Assembly: GCA_021154325.1 (NCBI GenBank)
Contig: JAJKIR010000022.1
Coordinates: 1-39,997 of the forward strand
DNA from: Gemmatimonas sp.
Lineage (GTDB): Bacteria > Gemmatimonadota > Gemmatimonadetes > Gemmatimonadales > Gemmatimonadaceae
Length of the DNA stretch: 39,997 bases
Direction of reading: 5' to 3'
Below the pieces are notes generated by a model, which was given only the letters and a program-made list of their open reading frames with translations, did no database searches and was not told the DNA's origin. This document shows, piece after piece, positions 1 through 5,970 of this stretch; position 1 is the stretch's first letter; each line of letters opens with the position of its first letter. The translations under genes and the position numbers were made by a program.

Positions 1-1
1 C

Positions 2-271
2 AGCATCGAGGACCAGACGGGCGCGATGACCTTCCGGCAGGCCGCGCTGAACGCGGCGGCGCTCGTGCCGATTAGTCTGATGCCGGCGGCGCTTGGCATT
101 GCCGGCAGCGTGTACTTCGTCGTCGCCATCCTGCTGTCGGGGATGCTGCTCGTGCTTTCCATCGCGGCCGCGCGTGCGCCGTCGCTCAAATCGGCGCGGC
201 GGCTCTTCCTGTCAACGCTCGTGTATTTGCCCGTACTACTCGGTGTCCTCGTCGCCAATAGAATTGGCTAA
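2..271 (+). CDS. ctaB: Protoheme IX farnesyltransferase (heme O synthase), C-terminal fragment
   Basis: Only the last 89 codons are in the window; the frame is open to the left edge and ends at TAA 269-271. CtaB/CyoE is an inner-membrane prenyltransferase that adds a farnesyl group to heme B to make heme O for terminal oxidases. The fragment has the typical end of this family: a SIEDQTG stretch, a long hydrophobic helix pair (LVPISLMPAALG, then VYFVVAILLSGMLLVLSIA), a basic segment (SLKSARRLFL) and a final helix YLPVLLGVLVANRIG, matching the family's 'ARxLFxxSIxYLPLL' ending. The active-site DxxxD regions lie outside the window, so the call rests on the C-terminus alone. A HemQ-type gene nearby supports a heme neighbourhood. 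Confidence 0.8.
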   Translation, partial: SIEDQTGAMTFRQAALNAAALVPISLMPAALGIAGSVYFVVAILLSGMLLVLSIAAARAPSLKSARRLFLSTLVYLPVLLGVLVANRIG

Positions 272-275
272 GCAA

Positions 276-312
276 ATCCTTCACTTCGTCGCTTGCGCTC
301 CTCAGTGCAAGC
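276..312. repeat. Possible degenerate single arm of intergenic repeat A
   Basis: The stretch after the ctaB stop contains AATCCTTCACTTCGTCGC followed by a CTCCTCAG end. This resembles one arm of the repeat at 671-786 (TAGATCCTTC...CTCCTCAGGATGACA), but the GGATGACA tip is lost. It may be a decayed half-copy. A short CTTGCGCTC...GTGCAAGCG fold also lies at its right end. Weak. Confidence 0.3.
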
Positions 313-328
313 GCCAGGCTCGGGACAA

Positions 329-517
329 GTGATCCCATTTCATCGTTTTCTCATCACGACGGCGATTCTCTTCTGTGTGGGCTTCGCCGCGTGGGCATTC
401 ATCGCCTACCGATCGACAGGTGCCGGGGCCGATCTCGCCTTTGCCCTCGCCTTCGCCGCCGCCGCGGGCGCGCTCGGCTACTACCTGAAGAACCTCAACC
501 GGTTTCTCCACCGATGA
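329..517 (+). CDS. Small two-helix membrane protein
   Basis: 62 residues from GTG 329; a longer reading from TTG 293 would run through the repeat-like sequence, so the GTG is preferred, although neither start has a clear Shine-Dalgarno. The product has two predicted transmembrane segments, ITTAILFCVGFAAWAFIAY and an Ala-rich ADLAFALAFAAAAGALGYYL, and a short basic tail (KNLNRFLHR). Its TGA overlaps the ATG of the next small membrane gene (ATGA, 514-517), so the two are probably translationally coupled. I do not recognise the family. Position right after ctaB makes a role in respiratory-complex assembly possible, but that is inference. Confidence 0.55.
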   Translation: MIPFHRFLITTAILFCVGFAAWAFIAYRSTGAGADLAFALAFAAAAGALGYYLKNLNRFLHR

Positions 518-681
518 TGCTGCATCCCGACATGAGCGACGACGTGCTCTCGCTGAGCATGTTCTGGGCGGGCCTGATGATGGTCTTTACACCACTCATC
601 GCCGCGGGGATCGTGATCTTCATCTGGCGCCGCGGCCTCAGAAAAGCTGCCGTGCGTCCTAACGACAAGCTGTCATCCTGA
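514..681 (+). CDS. Small single-helix membrane protein, stop codon supplied by a repeat
   Basis: 55 residues starting at ATG 514, coupled by ATGA to the preceding small membrane gene; ATG 532 is a possible internal start. After a short Met/Asp-rich N-terminus there is one strong membrane helix (MFWAGLMMVFTPLIAAGIVIFIW) followed by a basic stop-transfer patch (RRGLRKAAVR). The final codons (DKLSS and TGA) lie in the left arm of the palindromic repeat at 671-786, so the original C-terminus may have been different. Family not recognised. The order ctaB and two tiny membrane proteins resembles respiratory gene clusters that carry small accessory subunits, but the sequence itself does not show a function. 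Confidence 0.55.
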   Translation: MMLHPDMSDDVLSLSMFWAGLMMVFTPLIAAGIVIFIWRRGLRKAAVRPNDKLSS

Positions 682-786
682 CGGAGCGAAGCGAATGAAG
701 GATCTAGCCTGATCTCACGATTGGCTCGAGCAGTCTTTCTCGATCGGCAAGTAGATCCTTCATCGCTAACGCTCCTCAGGATGACA
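671..786. repeat. Intergenic inverted repeat, family A (copy 1)
   Basis: Left arm begins TGTCATCCTGA at 671 and runs to a GAAGGATCTA end near 706; the right arm (751-786) starts TAGATCCTTC and ends CTCAGGATGACA. The arms are imperfect inverted copies around a ~44 bp centre. The element lies between convergent genes (small membrane protein on plus, HemQ-type gene on minus). The same arms recur at 31468-31540 and 35162-35230, with a decayed copy at 13335-13400. It could act as a bidirectional terminator or be a non-autonomous palindromic element; there is no long T-tract. Confidence 0.85.
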
Positions 787-792
787 CGAGGA

Positions 793-1593
793 TCAATGAC
801 CGAACGCTTCGTCAACCCAGCCCCCGGGCTCGGCGAGCCGCCCGACGTAGAAGTCGCCAAAGTCGGCGTACTTCGCGCTCGCCTCGTCGAAGCGCATCTC
901 GGTCACGAGCTTCTTGAAGTCCACCGGGTCCTTCGCGAAGAGGGTCACACCCCATTCCCACTTATCGAGCCCGATCGCGCCCGTAATAATTTGCGTAACC
1001 CGACCGGCATAACGACGACCCGTCAGGCCGTGGCTGTGCATCAACTTGCTCCGCTCCTGGAGCGGCAGCGTGTACCAGTTCTGCCCCGTGTCGCGCCGCT
1101 TCGACATTGGATAGAAGCTCACGTACGGCATGTTTTCCGGCACCGGCGGATACAGTCGGCGCAGAGTATGCGGGCTCTCGCGTTCGGCGCGAAGACGCGC
1201 CTCGCGCTGCGGGTCGTCCTGCCCATGCGCGGCCAGTTGATAGAGTCCGAGCTCGGTCAGGCTCAGGAAATACATGGCGGGACGCAGGTATTCCATCGCG
1301 GGCAGCCGGTCCATCCGGCACTGGACATCGCGCAGGTCGTCCAGCGTCGGCCGCAGGTGCATGAACAGCACGTCCGCCGTCGAACCCACGAGCGAGACCA
1401 CGATGCTCCACCCCTCGCTCGCGTCCCGCGCAATCGCCTGGAGCGAGTCCGTGGTCGCGCAGCGCACGTCGCGCGCGACCGCTGGGGCGAGGGTCCGCAG
1501 CGCACGGCGATCGATGCTGTAGAGCTGATGAAGCGCGTACCAGCCCTCGAGTGTCTCCGGTGGCAGTCCCGGTGTTTCGGCCGGTGTTTCCAT
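793..1593 (-). CDS. hemQ: HemQ-type chlorite dismutase family protein (coproheme decarboxylase-like)
   Basis: 266 residues from ATG 1593; the longer open frame reaching 2028 is the antisense of the neighbouring DoxX gene and is rejected. The protein shows hallmarks of the chlorite dismutase/HemQ family: EGWYALHQLY near the N-terminus, VSFYPMSKRR, NWYTLPLQER, LMHSHGLTGRRYAG (the His before Gly is the likely proximal heme ligand), GAIGLDKWEWGVTLF, and a MRFDEASAKYADFGDFYVG C-terminus. HemQ enzymes decarboxylate coproheme III to heme B with peroxide. True chlorite dismutases need a distal Arg that I cannot place with confidence, so HemQ is preferred because of the family pattern and the nearby ctaB. 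It diverges from the DoxX-fusion gene across about 100 bp. Confidence 0.85.
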   Translation of the reverse strand: METPAETPGLPPETLEGWYALHQLYSIDRRALRTLAPAVARDVRCATTDSLQAIARDASEGWSIVVSLVGSTADVLFMHLRPTLDDLRDVQCRMDRLPAMEYLRPAMYFLSLTELGLYQLAAHGQDDPQREARLRAERESPHTLRRLYPPVPENMPYVSFYPMSKRRDTGQNWYTLPLQERSKLMHSHGLTGRRYAGRVTQIITGAIGLDKWEWGVTLFAKDPVDFKKLVTEMRFDEASAKYADFGDFYVGRLAEPGGWVDEAFGH

Positions 1594-1696
1594 ATGTCGA
1601 CGGAAGTAATGGGATAGCAGGAAGATGGCGACGCGCCGCGGACGGTGGCAGTAGCCGCTCGGACCCGCGGTGTCATCCTGAAAGCCGAGGTGGCTC

Positions 1697-2677
1697 ATGA
1701 CGAAAGCTCGCGCGGTCGACGCCTTTGTGATCTGGACGTTGAGCATCGTGCTCGCCGGTCTTTTTCTTCTCACCGGCGTCCCCAAGGTCATCGGCGTCGG
1801 AGCCATCGGCTTCCAGGCTTCGGCGATGCGGGACTTCCCGCAAGCGATGCGCGTGATCGTCGGGCTCCTCGAGTGCGTAGGGGCGATCGGGCTGCTGATT
1901 CCGTCGACGGCGTCGTTCGCCGCGATCGTCCTCGCCGTCGTCATGGTGCCGGCATCCCTTACGCAATACGCGAGTGGCGAGGGACACGTCTGGGTACCGG
2001 TGGTCGTTCTCGGGCTTCTGCTGCTCACCGCGTGGCGGCGGAATGCGAAGGCCGTGAACGCGAGCTACCACGACTTCGCCGATCATCCCCACCCGCTCCT
2101 GCACGACGGCATCGTCGCCGGGTTGATCGGCGCGGCGGCGATCGCCGTCTGGTTCCTCATCATCGACACGATCGCCGGGCAACCCTTCCGTACCCCGGCG
2201 GCGCTCGGCAACGGACTGGTCGACGTGTTCGGACCGGCGGACGCGACCGACAGCGTGCTCACGTTCGTGCTCGTCTACACGATCTTCCACTTTGGCGCAT
2301 TCATGTTCGTGGGCCTGCTGGCCGCGCTCATCGTGCACCTCGCGAAGCGGGAGCCGTCGATTCTGCTCGGCTTTGTCGTCCTCTTCGTCGCCACCGAGAT
2401 CGGCTTCTACGGCTTCACGGGGCTCCTCCACGAGGCCAGCTCTCTCAAGGGCCTCGCGTGGTATCAGGTGATGCTCGGCAACCTCATCGCGGCGTCGGCG
2501 ATGGGTTATTACTTCTGGCGTACGCACCGCGAGCTCGGGGACGAGTTCCGCCACTCGCTGGATTGGGACACGGACATGGTCCCGCCCGAGCATCGCGATG
2601 CAATCCCCGCCGCGAAGGTCGTCTCGCCGTTAGGCGGCAAGACGGGGGACCGTCCGACGAATCCGGCGAACCGCTAG
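1697..2677 (+). CDS. DoxX-like membrane protein with a C-terminal membrane extension
   Basis: 326 residues; ATG 1697 follows a good ribosome site (GAGGTGG, 1688-1694). The first ~115 residues look like a DoxX-like four-helix membrane domain (LFLLTGVPKVIG, a DFPQAMRVIVGLLECVGAIG helix, and VWVPVVVLGLLLLTAWRR). The rest, from about residue 138, contains four more hydrophobic segments, including a TPAALGNGL motif, VYTIFHFGAFMFVGLLAAL and an acidic/aromatic VATEIGFYGFTGLL helix, then a soluble tail. DoxX proteins are usually 110-150 residues, so this is a fusion. The second half is not a family I can name. It carries one GCCTAACG-type motif near its 3' end, read Pro-Leu-Gly. Function unknown; DoxX relatives have been linked to respiratory or redox membrane complexes. 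Confidence 0.8.
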   Translation: MTKARAVDAFVIWTLSIVLAGLFLLTGVPKVIGVGAIGFQASAMRDFPQAMRVIVGLLECVGAIGLLIPSTASFAAIVLAVVMVPASLTQYASGEGHVWVPVVVLGLLLLTAWRRNAKAVNASYHDFADHPHPLLHDGIVAGLIGAAAIAVWFLIIDTIAGQPFRTPAALGNGLVDVFGPADATDSVLTFVLVYTIFHFGAFMFVGLLAALIVHLAKREPSILLGFVVLFVATEIGFYGFTGLLHEASSLKGLAWYQVMLGNLIAASAMGYYFWRTHRELGDEFRHSLDWDTDMVPPEHRDAIPAAKVVSPLGGKTGDRPTNPANR

Positions 2678-2680
2678 ACA

Positions 2681-2716
2681 ATCCGAATGATCCGAATGAT
2701 CCGAATCACCCGAATT
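2681..2716. repeat. Tandem 9-bp repeat, unit ATCCGAATN
   Basis: Three adjoining units ATCCGAATG, ATCCGAATG and ATCCGAATC are followed by a diverged ACCCGAATT. The block fills the short gap between the convergent DoxX-fusion and small membrane genes. The 9-bp period and ATCCG core match the iterated units in the arms of the palindrome at 5645-5919. Confidence 0.85.
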
Positions 2717-2724
2717 CTTGCTGC

Positions 2725-3123
2725 CTAGGCTGCGTCGGCGCCCGTGCTCGGATCTGGTCCGTGCACGTCAGGCCGGGCTACGCCACCGCGGCCGCGGAAG
2801 AGCCAGGAGACGAGCTTGTAGACCAGCCAGATTGGAAGGACGACGAAGATCGCGAACTTGAGCGCCACCATTCCGATCGAGAGCGCCACGAAGAGGGCCC
2901 CCATCGCGAGTCCACCAACGAGGAGAACGAGAAAGATCGGAAGGCCGAAGAGAAACAGGAGAAAGACGACCGGCAGCGCGAGCACCGCGAGCACGATCAG
3001 CAGTGGCAGACCGACGGCCTTGAGCAGGAACGCGATCGGCAGAAATGCCACCAGCCCCAGCACCTTGAAGATCCAGCGTACGACCGCGAGTCGCATCGCC
3101 AGCCACTTGATCAATGACCACAT
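2725..3123 (-). CDS. Small very hydrophobic membrane protein
   Basis: 132 residues from ATG 3123. Residues ~15-110 are almost continuously hydrophobic, giving about four membrane segments separated by very short turns (ALPVVFLLFLFGLPIFLVLL, MGALFVALSIGMVALKFAIF, VVLPIWLVYKLVSWLF), with a charged Gly/Arg/Asp tail. The N-terminus is amphipathic (MWSLIKWLAMRLAVVRWIFK). No family is recognised. It converges on the DoxX-fusion gene across the tandem ATCCG repeat. The alternating Leu/Val/Phe pattern is genuine coding sequence, because the reverse frame over the same DNA is an implausible Glu/Arg-rich string. Confidence 0.65.
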   Translation of the reverse strand: MWSLIKWLAMRLAVVRWIFKVLGLVAFLPIAFLLKAVGLPLLIVLAVLALPVVFLLFLFGLPIFLVLLVGGLAMGALFVALSIGMVALKFAIFVVLPIWLVYKLVSWLFRGRGGVARPDVHGPDPSTGADAA

Positions 3124-3299
3124 GCCTGTCGCCTGTGAGTTGAGGGACGCCGACCGTACGCGACCGTCCCGAATCCCGTTTCACGACGTTGGTGGCGCCG
3201 CGATTCGTCGGCGCGGAACGGCATCTGCAATTGTTCACGATCGTATTTAGGCACTACGCAATCGGGGGGACGAAGTAACTGCAGAGCCGGAGCTGTCAG

Positions 3300-3866
3300 A
3301 TGTCGAAGTGGGCCCAGAGCGGAGTCATCGGAATCGCACGACGGAGAATGCCCGATCGGGCGGTCGAAGGGGGGCCCCTCATCACTCAGCCTCGTGCCGG
3401 CGGCAGAGGTTACGTTCTCCTCGATGGACACGCGTTCCGGAACGCGATGCATGTGCTCATCGCACGTTCGCGCGAACCGTTCACGATTGTGATCCTACGG
3501 ACTCGGCAACGCGACTCGACGCTCGCGCTCGGTGAGACGATCATGCGCCAGCTGCGCGGCGCGTCCGGCGACCTGGTTGGTTTTCTCGACCCGGCGATCG
3601 CGGTCGCGCTACATGGCACGGACCACGTGGGCGCCATGTCGTTCGCGGACCGCGTGCGTGACGAGTGGCGTCGCGCGGGCCGCGGCGAGCTCGAGGTCGA
3701 GATCGCAGAGCATCCGTTCGCGCAGGGGCGAGTGATCGAGCTGCTCACGACCGACTGGTCGCTGGCCATCTGGCGGACCGCGGCGATTGCCGATGGCGAC
3801 CACCGTCCTGATCAGCCGCGTCGCGCCGCCGACGAGAGGCGCACGGGACTGGCTGACCTGCAGTAG
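3300..3866 (+). CDS. Degenerate GGDEF-like domain protein
   Basis: 188 residues from ATG 3300, preceded by GGAG at a good distance. From about residue 36 the pattern resembles a diguanylate cyclase fold: a helix FRNAMHVLIARSREPFTIVIL, then LGETIMRQLRGASGDLVGFL, a strand-like PAIAVALHGTD, a helix MSFADRVRDEWRRAG and a EVEIAEHPF strand. Where GGDEF should be, the sequence reads FLDPAI, so it cannot be a normal cyclase. It may be a c-di-GMP-independent or purely regulatory remnant domain. The last ~55 bp overlap the 3' end of the convergent gene at 3812-4150. Fold assignment is inference from pattern; a plain hypothetical is the alternative. Confidence 0.55.
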   Translation: MSKWAQSGVIGIARRRMPDRAVEGGPLITQPRAGGRGYVLLDGHAFRNAMHVLIARSREPFTIVILRTRQRDSTLALGETIMRQLRGASGDLVGFLDPAIAVALHGTDHVGAMSFADRVRDEWRRAGRGELEVEIAEHPFAQGRVIELLTTDWSLAIWRTAAIADGDHRPDQPRRAADERRTGLADLQ

Positions 3867-4150
3867 TCCTCGAGCTCGGGCGGGTCGCAGGACTCCCAAT
3901 CTGGCGGGATGGGCGTGAGCCGACGCCTGCTGCCCGCGCCATCGAAGCACAACCAGCCATCACGCAGACCGCTCGTGAGCGGCGTCCAGCGTCCGTCGAC
4001 CTGACGTCGATCGACGCGCCGTCGCTCGGCGAACGGCAGCGGCTCGCGACAGGCCCGACGGTTGCCGATCCGGCGTTCGACCGCCTTCGGCAGGACGTCC
4101 CACGCCTGCCACTCCACTCCATTCGAATCGATGAAAATCCGATAAGCCAT
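3812..4150 (-). CDS. Small conserved hypothetical (MAYRIFIDSNGVEW family)
   Basis: 112 residues from ATG 4150, with a GAGG ribosome site in GACGAGGTCGAC just before it; the longer open frame upstream is not credible. The N-terminus reads YRIFIDSNGVEWQAWDV and the centre is basic (ERRIGNRR, ERRRVDRRQ), followed by GWLCFD and a RLTPIPPDW segment with a Cys-containing end (CDPPELEDYCRSA). I recall similar small proteins in gemmatimonadotal genomes but know no function. It is divergent from the receiver-domain gene at 4275, and its 3' end overlaps the GGDEF-like gene, so the three may form one signalling locus. Confidence 0.6.
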   Translation of the reverse strand: MAYRIFIDSNGVEWQAWDVLPKAVERRIGNRRACREPLPFAERRRVDRRQVDGRWTPLTSGLRDGWLCFDGAGSRRRLTPIPPDWESCDPPELEDYCRSASPVRLSSAARRG

Positions 4151-4274
4151 GTCGACCTCGTCCGGGCGGCTTATAAAGCAGACTTGATGCCAGATTCTGC
4201 TTGCGCTCGCTAAGGACGAACCGTAACCTGCTAGGGCGATGCCGCGAGCCGGGTAGCCCACCGCCGGAGCAACA

Positions 4275-4715
4275 ATGCCAAGGCCGCGAGTCCTACTCGC
4301 CCATGGAAACGCCGACTGCCGCAAGATTTACGGCAGCGTGCTCACCCATGAGGGCTACGAGGTCGACATGGCGGGAGACCTCGAATCAGCCCTCGGGTAT
4401 CTCGCGCAGAACCATCACGACGTCATCGTTGCCGACCTCTACCTGTTCGGCCCGGGTGACGAGTGCCTTCTGCGCCAAGTGAGGAGCTCCCCGCTGGCGA
4501 CACACATTCCGTTCGTCGTGCTCACTGGTTGGACGACGGAGCCCCATCGCCACCTCGCACTCGACCTGGGCGTGGACTACTTCCTTCCGCTACCGGTACG
4601 CCCGCGCGAGCTCCTGACAATTCTCTCGAATCTGCTCGCACCCACCGACATTCAGTCGCCGCAATCCCTTCGGGCGAGCAACCCGAACGATCATTCGGTC
4701 GCGAACGGGATCTGA
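4275..4715 (+). CDS. Receiver-domain-only response regulator, degenerate active site
   Basis: 146 residues from ATG 4275, with a CGGAG ribosome site. A CheY-like receiver spans residues ~5-120. The phospho-acceptor is D54 in VADLYLF, and the switch Thr is kept in FVVLTG. The paired acidic residues of the Mg site, usually DD after the first strand, are replaced by AHGNAD, and the conserved Lys of the KP motif is missing (LPLPVRP). Phosphorylation is therefore doubtful. There is no output domain, only a ~25-residue polar tail. It diverges from the small hypothetical at 4150 and is followed 81 bp later by the PAP2 gene. It may bind partners constitutively. Confidence 0.85.
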   Translation: MPRPRVLLAHGNADCRKIYGSVLTHEGYEVDMAGDLESALGYLAQNHHDVIVADLYLFGPGDECLLRQVRSSPLATHIPFVVLTGWTTEPHRHLALDLGVDYFLPLPVRPRELLTILSNLLAPTDIQSPQSLRASNPNDHSVANGI

Positions 4716-4796
4716 GAGTCGGTCGCCACGAGCGATCCCTGAGCTCGACCGGCACGTCGGCTGCACTACTTGGGGTCGTCCAAGCGGGGAGTAGAG

Positions 4797-5624
4797 GTGG
4801 CTGTTCGAGGGATGACTGCTCTCATCGCGGTGATGATCGCGAGTAATGCGCTGCGCGCGGCGAGTGCGCAGGGCGGCAGTCAGACGTTCTTTCGTAGCAC
4901 CGACGTCGCGTGGACGGCGGCCTTCACTCTGGCATCGTACGGCTTGAGCCGGTTCGATCCTGCCATCGCCAAGTATTTCCAGGAGCCGTCGCGGCAGCGG
5001 AATCGCACGATGCGCAAGCTCGCCCAGGGCTTCACGCATCTGCAGGAGACGACGCTCACGATTGGCGGCATCGCCACCTACGGCATCGCTCGTCTCGCCA
5101 AGGCTCCGACTGTCGAGACCGTGGCGCTCCACGCCACCGAAGGGATCGTCGCCGCCAGCCTAACGAGCCAGGTGATCCGCGGTCCGCTCGGACGCGCGCG
5201 GCCAAAGGATGCGTCCCCGATATTCGAGGACCAGTACGAGTTTCACTGGTTCAACGGGTTTCGCCATTTCCAGTACCGCGCCTTCCCCTCCATCCACTCC
5301 TCCTCCGGCTTCGCCGCGGCTACCGCGGTCGTCTCCGAGATTCATCGGCGCTCCCCGGGCGCGACGTGGTACGTCGCACCAGTCGCGTATGTCCTCGCCG
5401 CGGGCCCCGGCTACTCCCGGATGTATCTGGGCCAGCACTGGGCGAGCGACGTCCTCATGGGCGCGTTCATCGGCGGCTTCTATGGCCAGCGCATCGTTGA
5501 CTACGCCCACTCGCACCCCGACAACCGCGTCGACCGCCTCTTCCTCGGCCGCGGCCTAACGAGCGGAACGACAATCGTTCCTGGGCGTGGGCGGATCACG
5601 ATCACATTCGGGAGACAGTTCTAG
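4797..5624 (+). CDS. Secreted PAP2-family phosphatase
   Basis: 275 residues from GTG 4797, chosen because GGGGAG lies five bases upstream and it gives a basic n-region (MAVRG) before a signal-like helix ending at ASAQ; TTG 4770 and ATG 4812 are alternatives. The three PAP2 phosphatase motifs are present: RARP after RGPLG (about residues 133-136; the usual upstream Lys is less clear), PSIHSSSG (164-171) with the catalytic His, and SRMYLGQHWASD (207-218) with Arg, His and Asp. Substrates of the family are phosphatidic acid, undecaprenyl pyrophosphate and similar lipids; the substrate here is unknown. Two GCCTAACG motifs lie inside the gene, both read Leu-Thr. It converges on the aminotransferase gene across a long palindrome. 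Confidence 0.88.
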   Translation: MAVRGMTALIAVMIASNALRAASAQGGSQTFFRSTDVAWTAAFTLASYGLSRFDPAIAKYFQEPSRQRNRTMRKLAQGFTHLQETTLTIGGIATYGIARLAKAPTVETVALHATEGIVAASLTSQVIRGPLGRARPKDASPIFEDQYEFHWFNGFRHFQYRAFPSIHSSSGFAAATAVVSEIHRRSPGATWYVAPVAYVLAAGPGYSRMYLGQHWASDVLMGAFIGGFYGQRIVDYAHSHPDNRVDRLFLGRGLTSGTTIVPGRGRITITFGRQF

Positions 5625-5644
5625 CGCAAGAAGGCCTGACTGGC

Positions 5645-5919
5645 GGGGCCGGAAGAGCAAAGGAGTGCGGATAACCCCGGATTTTCCGGATTTTACGGAT
5701 CGCTCCTCGGCGCTTTATAGCTCCATGCACCACGAGCCGAGATGACCATTTGTGAACAGCACACCAGCCGAGTCCTGGTGCCCGAAGCCTCCCGAGGTCG
5801 TTCACAAAGAAGATCGTCCTGGCTCGTACGACGACGTCCCGTCGCGCCAGCAGGACCGATCCGTTTAATCCGCAAAATCCGTAAAATCCGTTCTCCCTTT
5901 GCTCTTCAGGCCCGGCCGC
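5645..5919. repeat. Long imperfect palindrome (~275 bp) with ATCCG iterons in its arms, family C
   Basis: This fills the 346 bp gap between the convergent PAP2 and aminotransferase genes. Outer arms: GAAGAGCAAAGG at 5651-5662 matches the inverse CCCTTTGCTCTTC near 5896-5908; then 9-bp units of ATCCG plus four bases (5859-5894 on plus; the inverse at about 5665-5701). The symmetry continues inward through a CGGATCG...TCCT...GGCGC block on both sides, CGAGCC, and TTTGTGAAC (5749-5757) against GTTCACAAA (5800-5808). No ORF with coding character lies within. It could be a fold-back mobile element or a strong two-way transcription barrier. Confidence 0.8.
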
Positions 5920-5970
5920 AAAGATGCCGCTTGCCACGTTCCGCGCTGACGCTGTGACGCGCGACGAAAA

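Noticed and set aside
1671..1681. TGTCATCCTGA as another repeat A copy
   Set aside because: Only the 11-bp tip matches, with no second arm; it could be a relic but cannot be separated from chance.
1594..2028. N-terminal extension of the HemQ-type protein (open frame of 411 residues)
   Set aside because: The extra part is antisense to the well-supported DoxX-fusion gene and has a low-complexity Arg/Thr/Ser composition; ATG 1593 begins the homologous region.
1645..3117. 490-residue plus-strand ORF rich in Arg and Glu
   Set aside because: It is a shadow of the DoxX-fusion gene and the antisense of the small hydrophobic membrane gene; composition is typical of off-frame GC-rich DNA.
3246..3252. 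TTTAGGCA as a copy of the 8-mer
   Set aside because: It lacks the CG start of CGTTAGGC; only TTAGGC matches.
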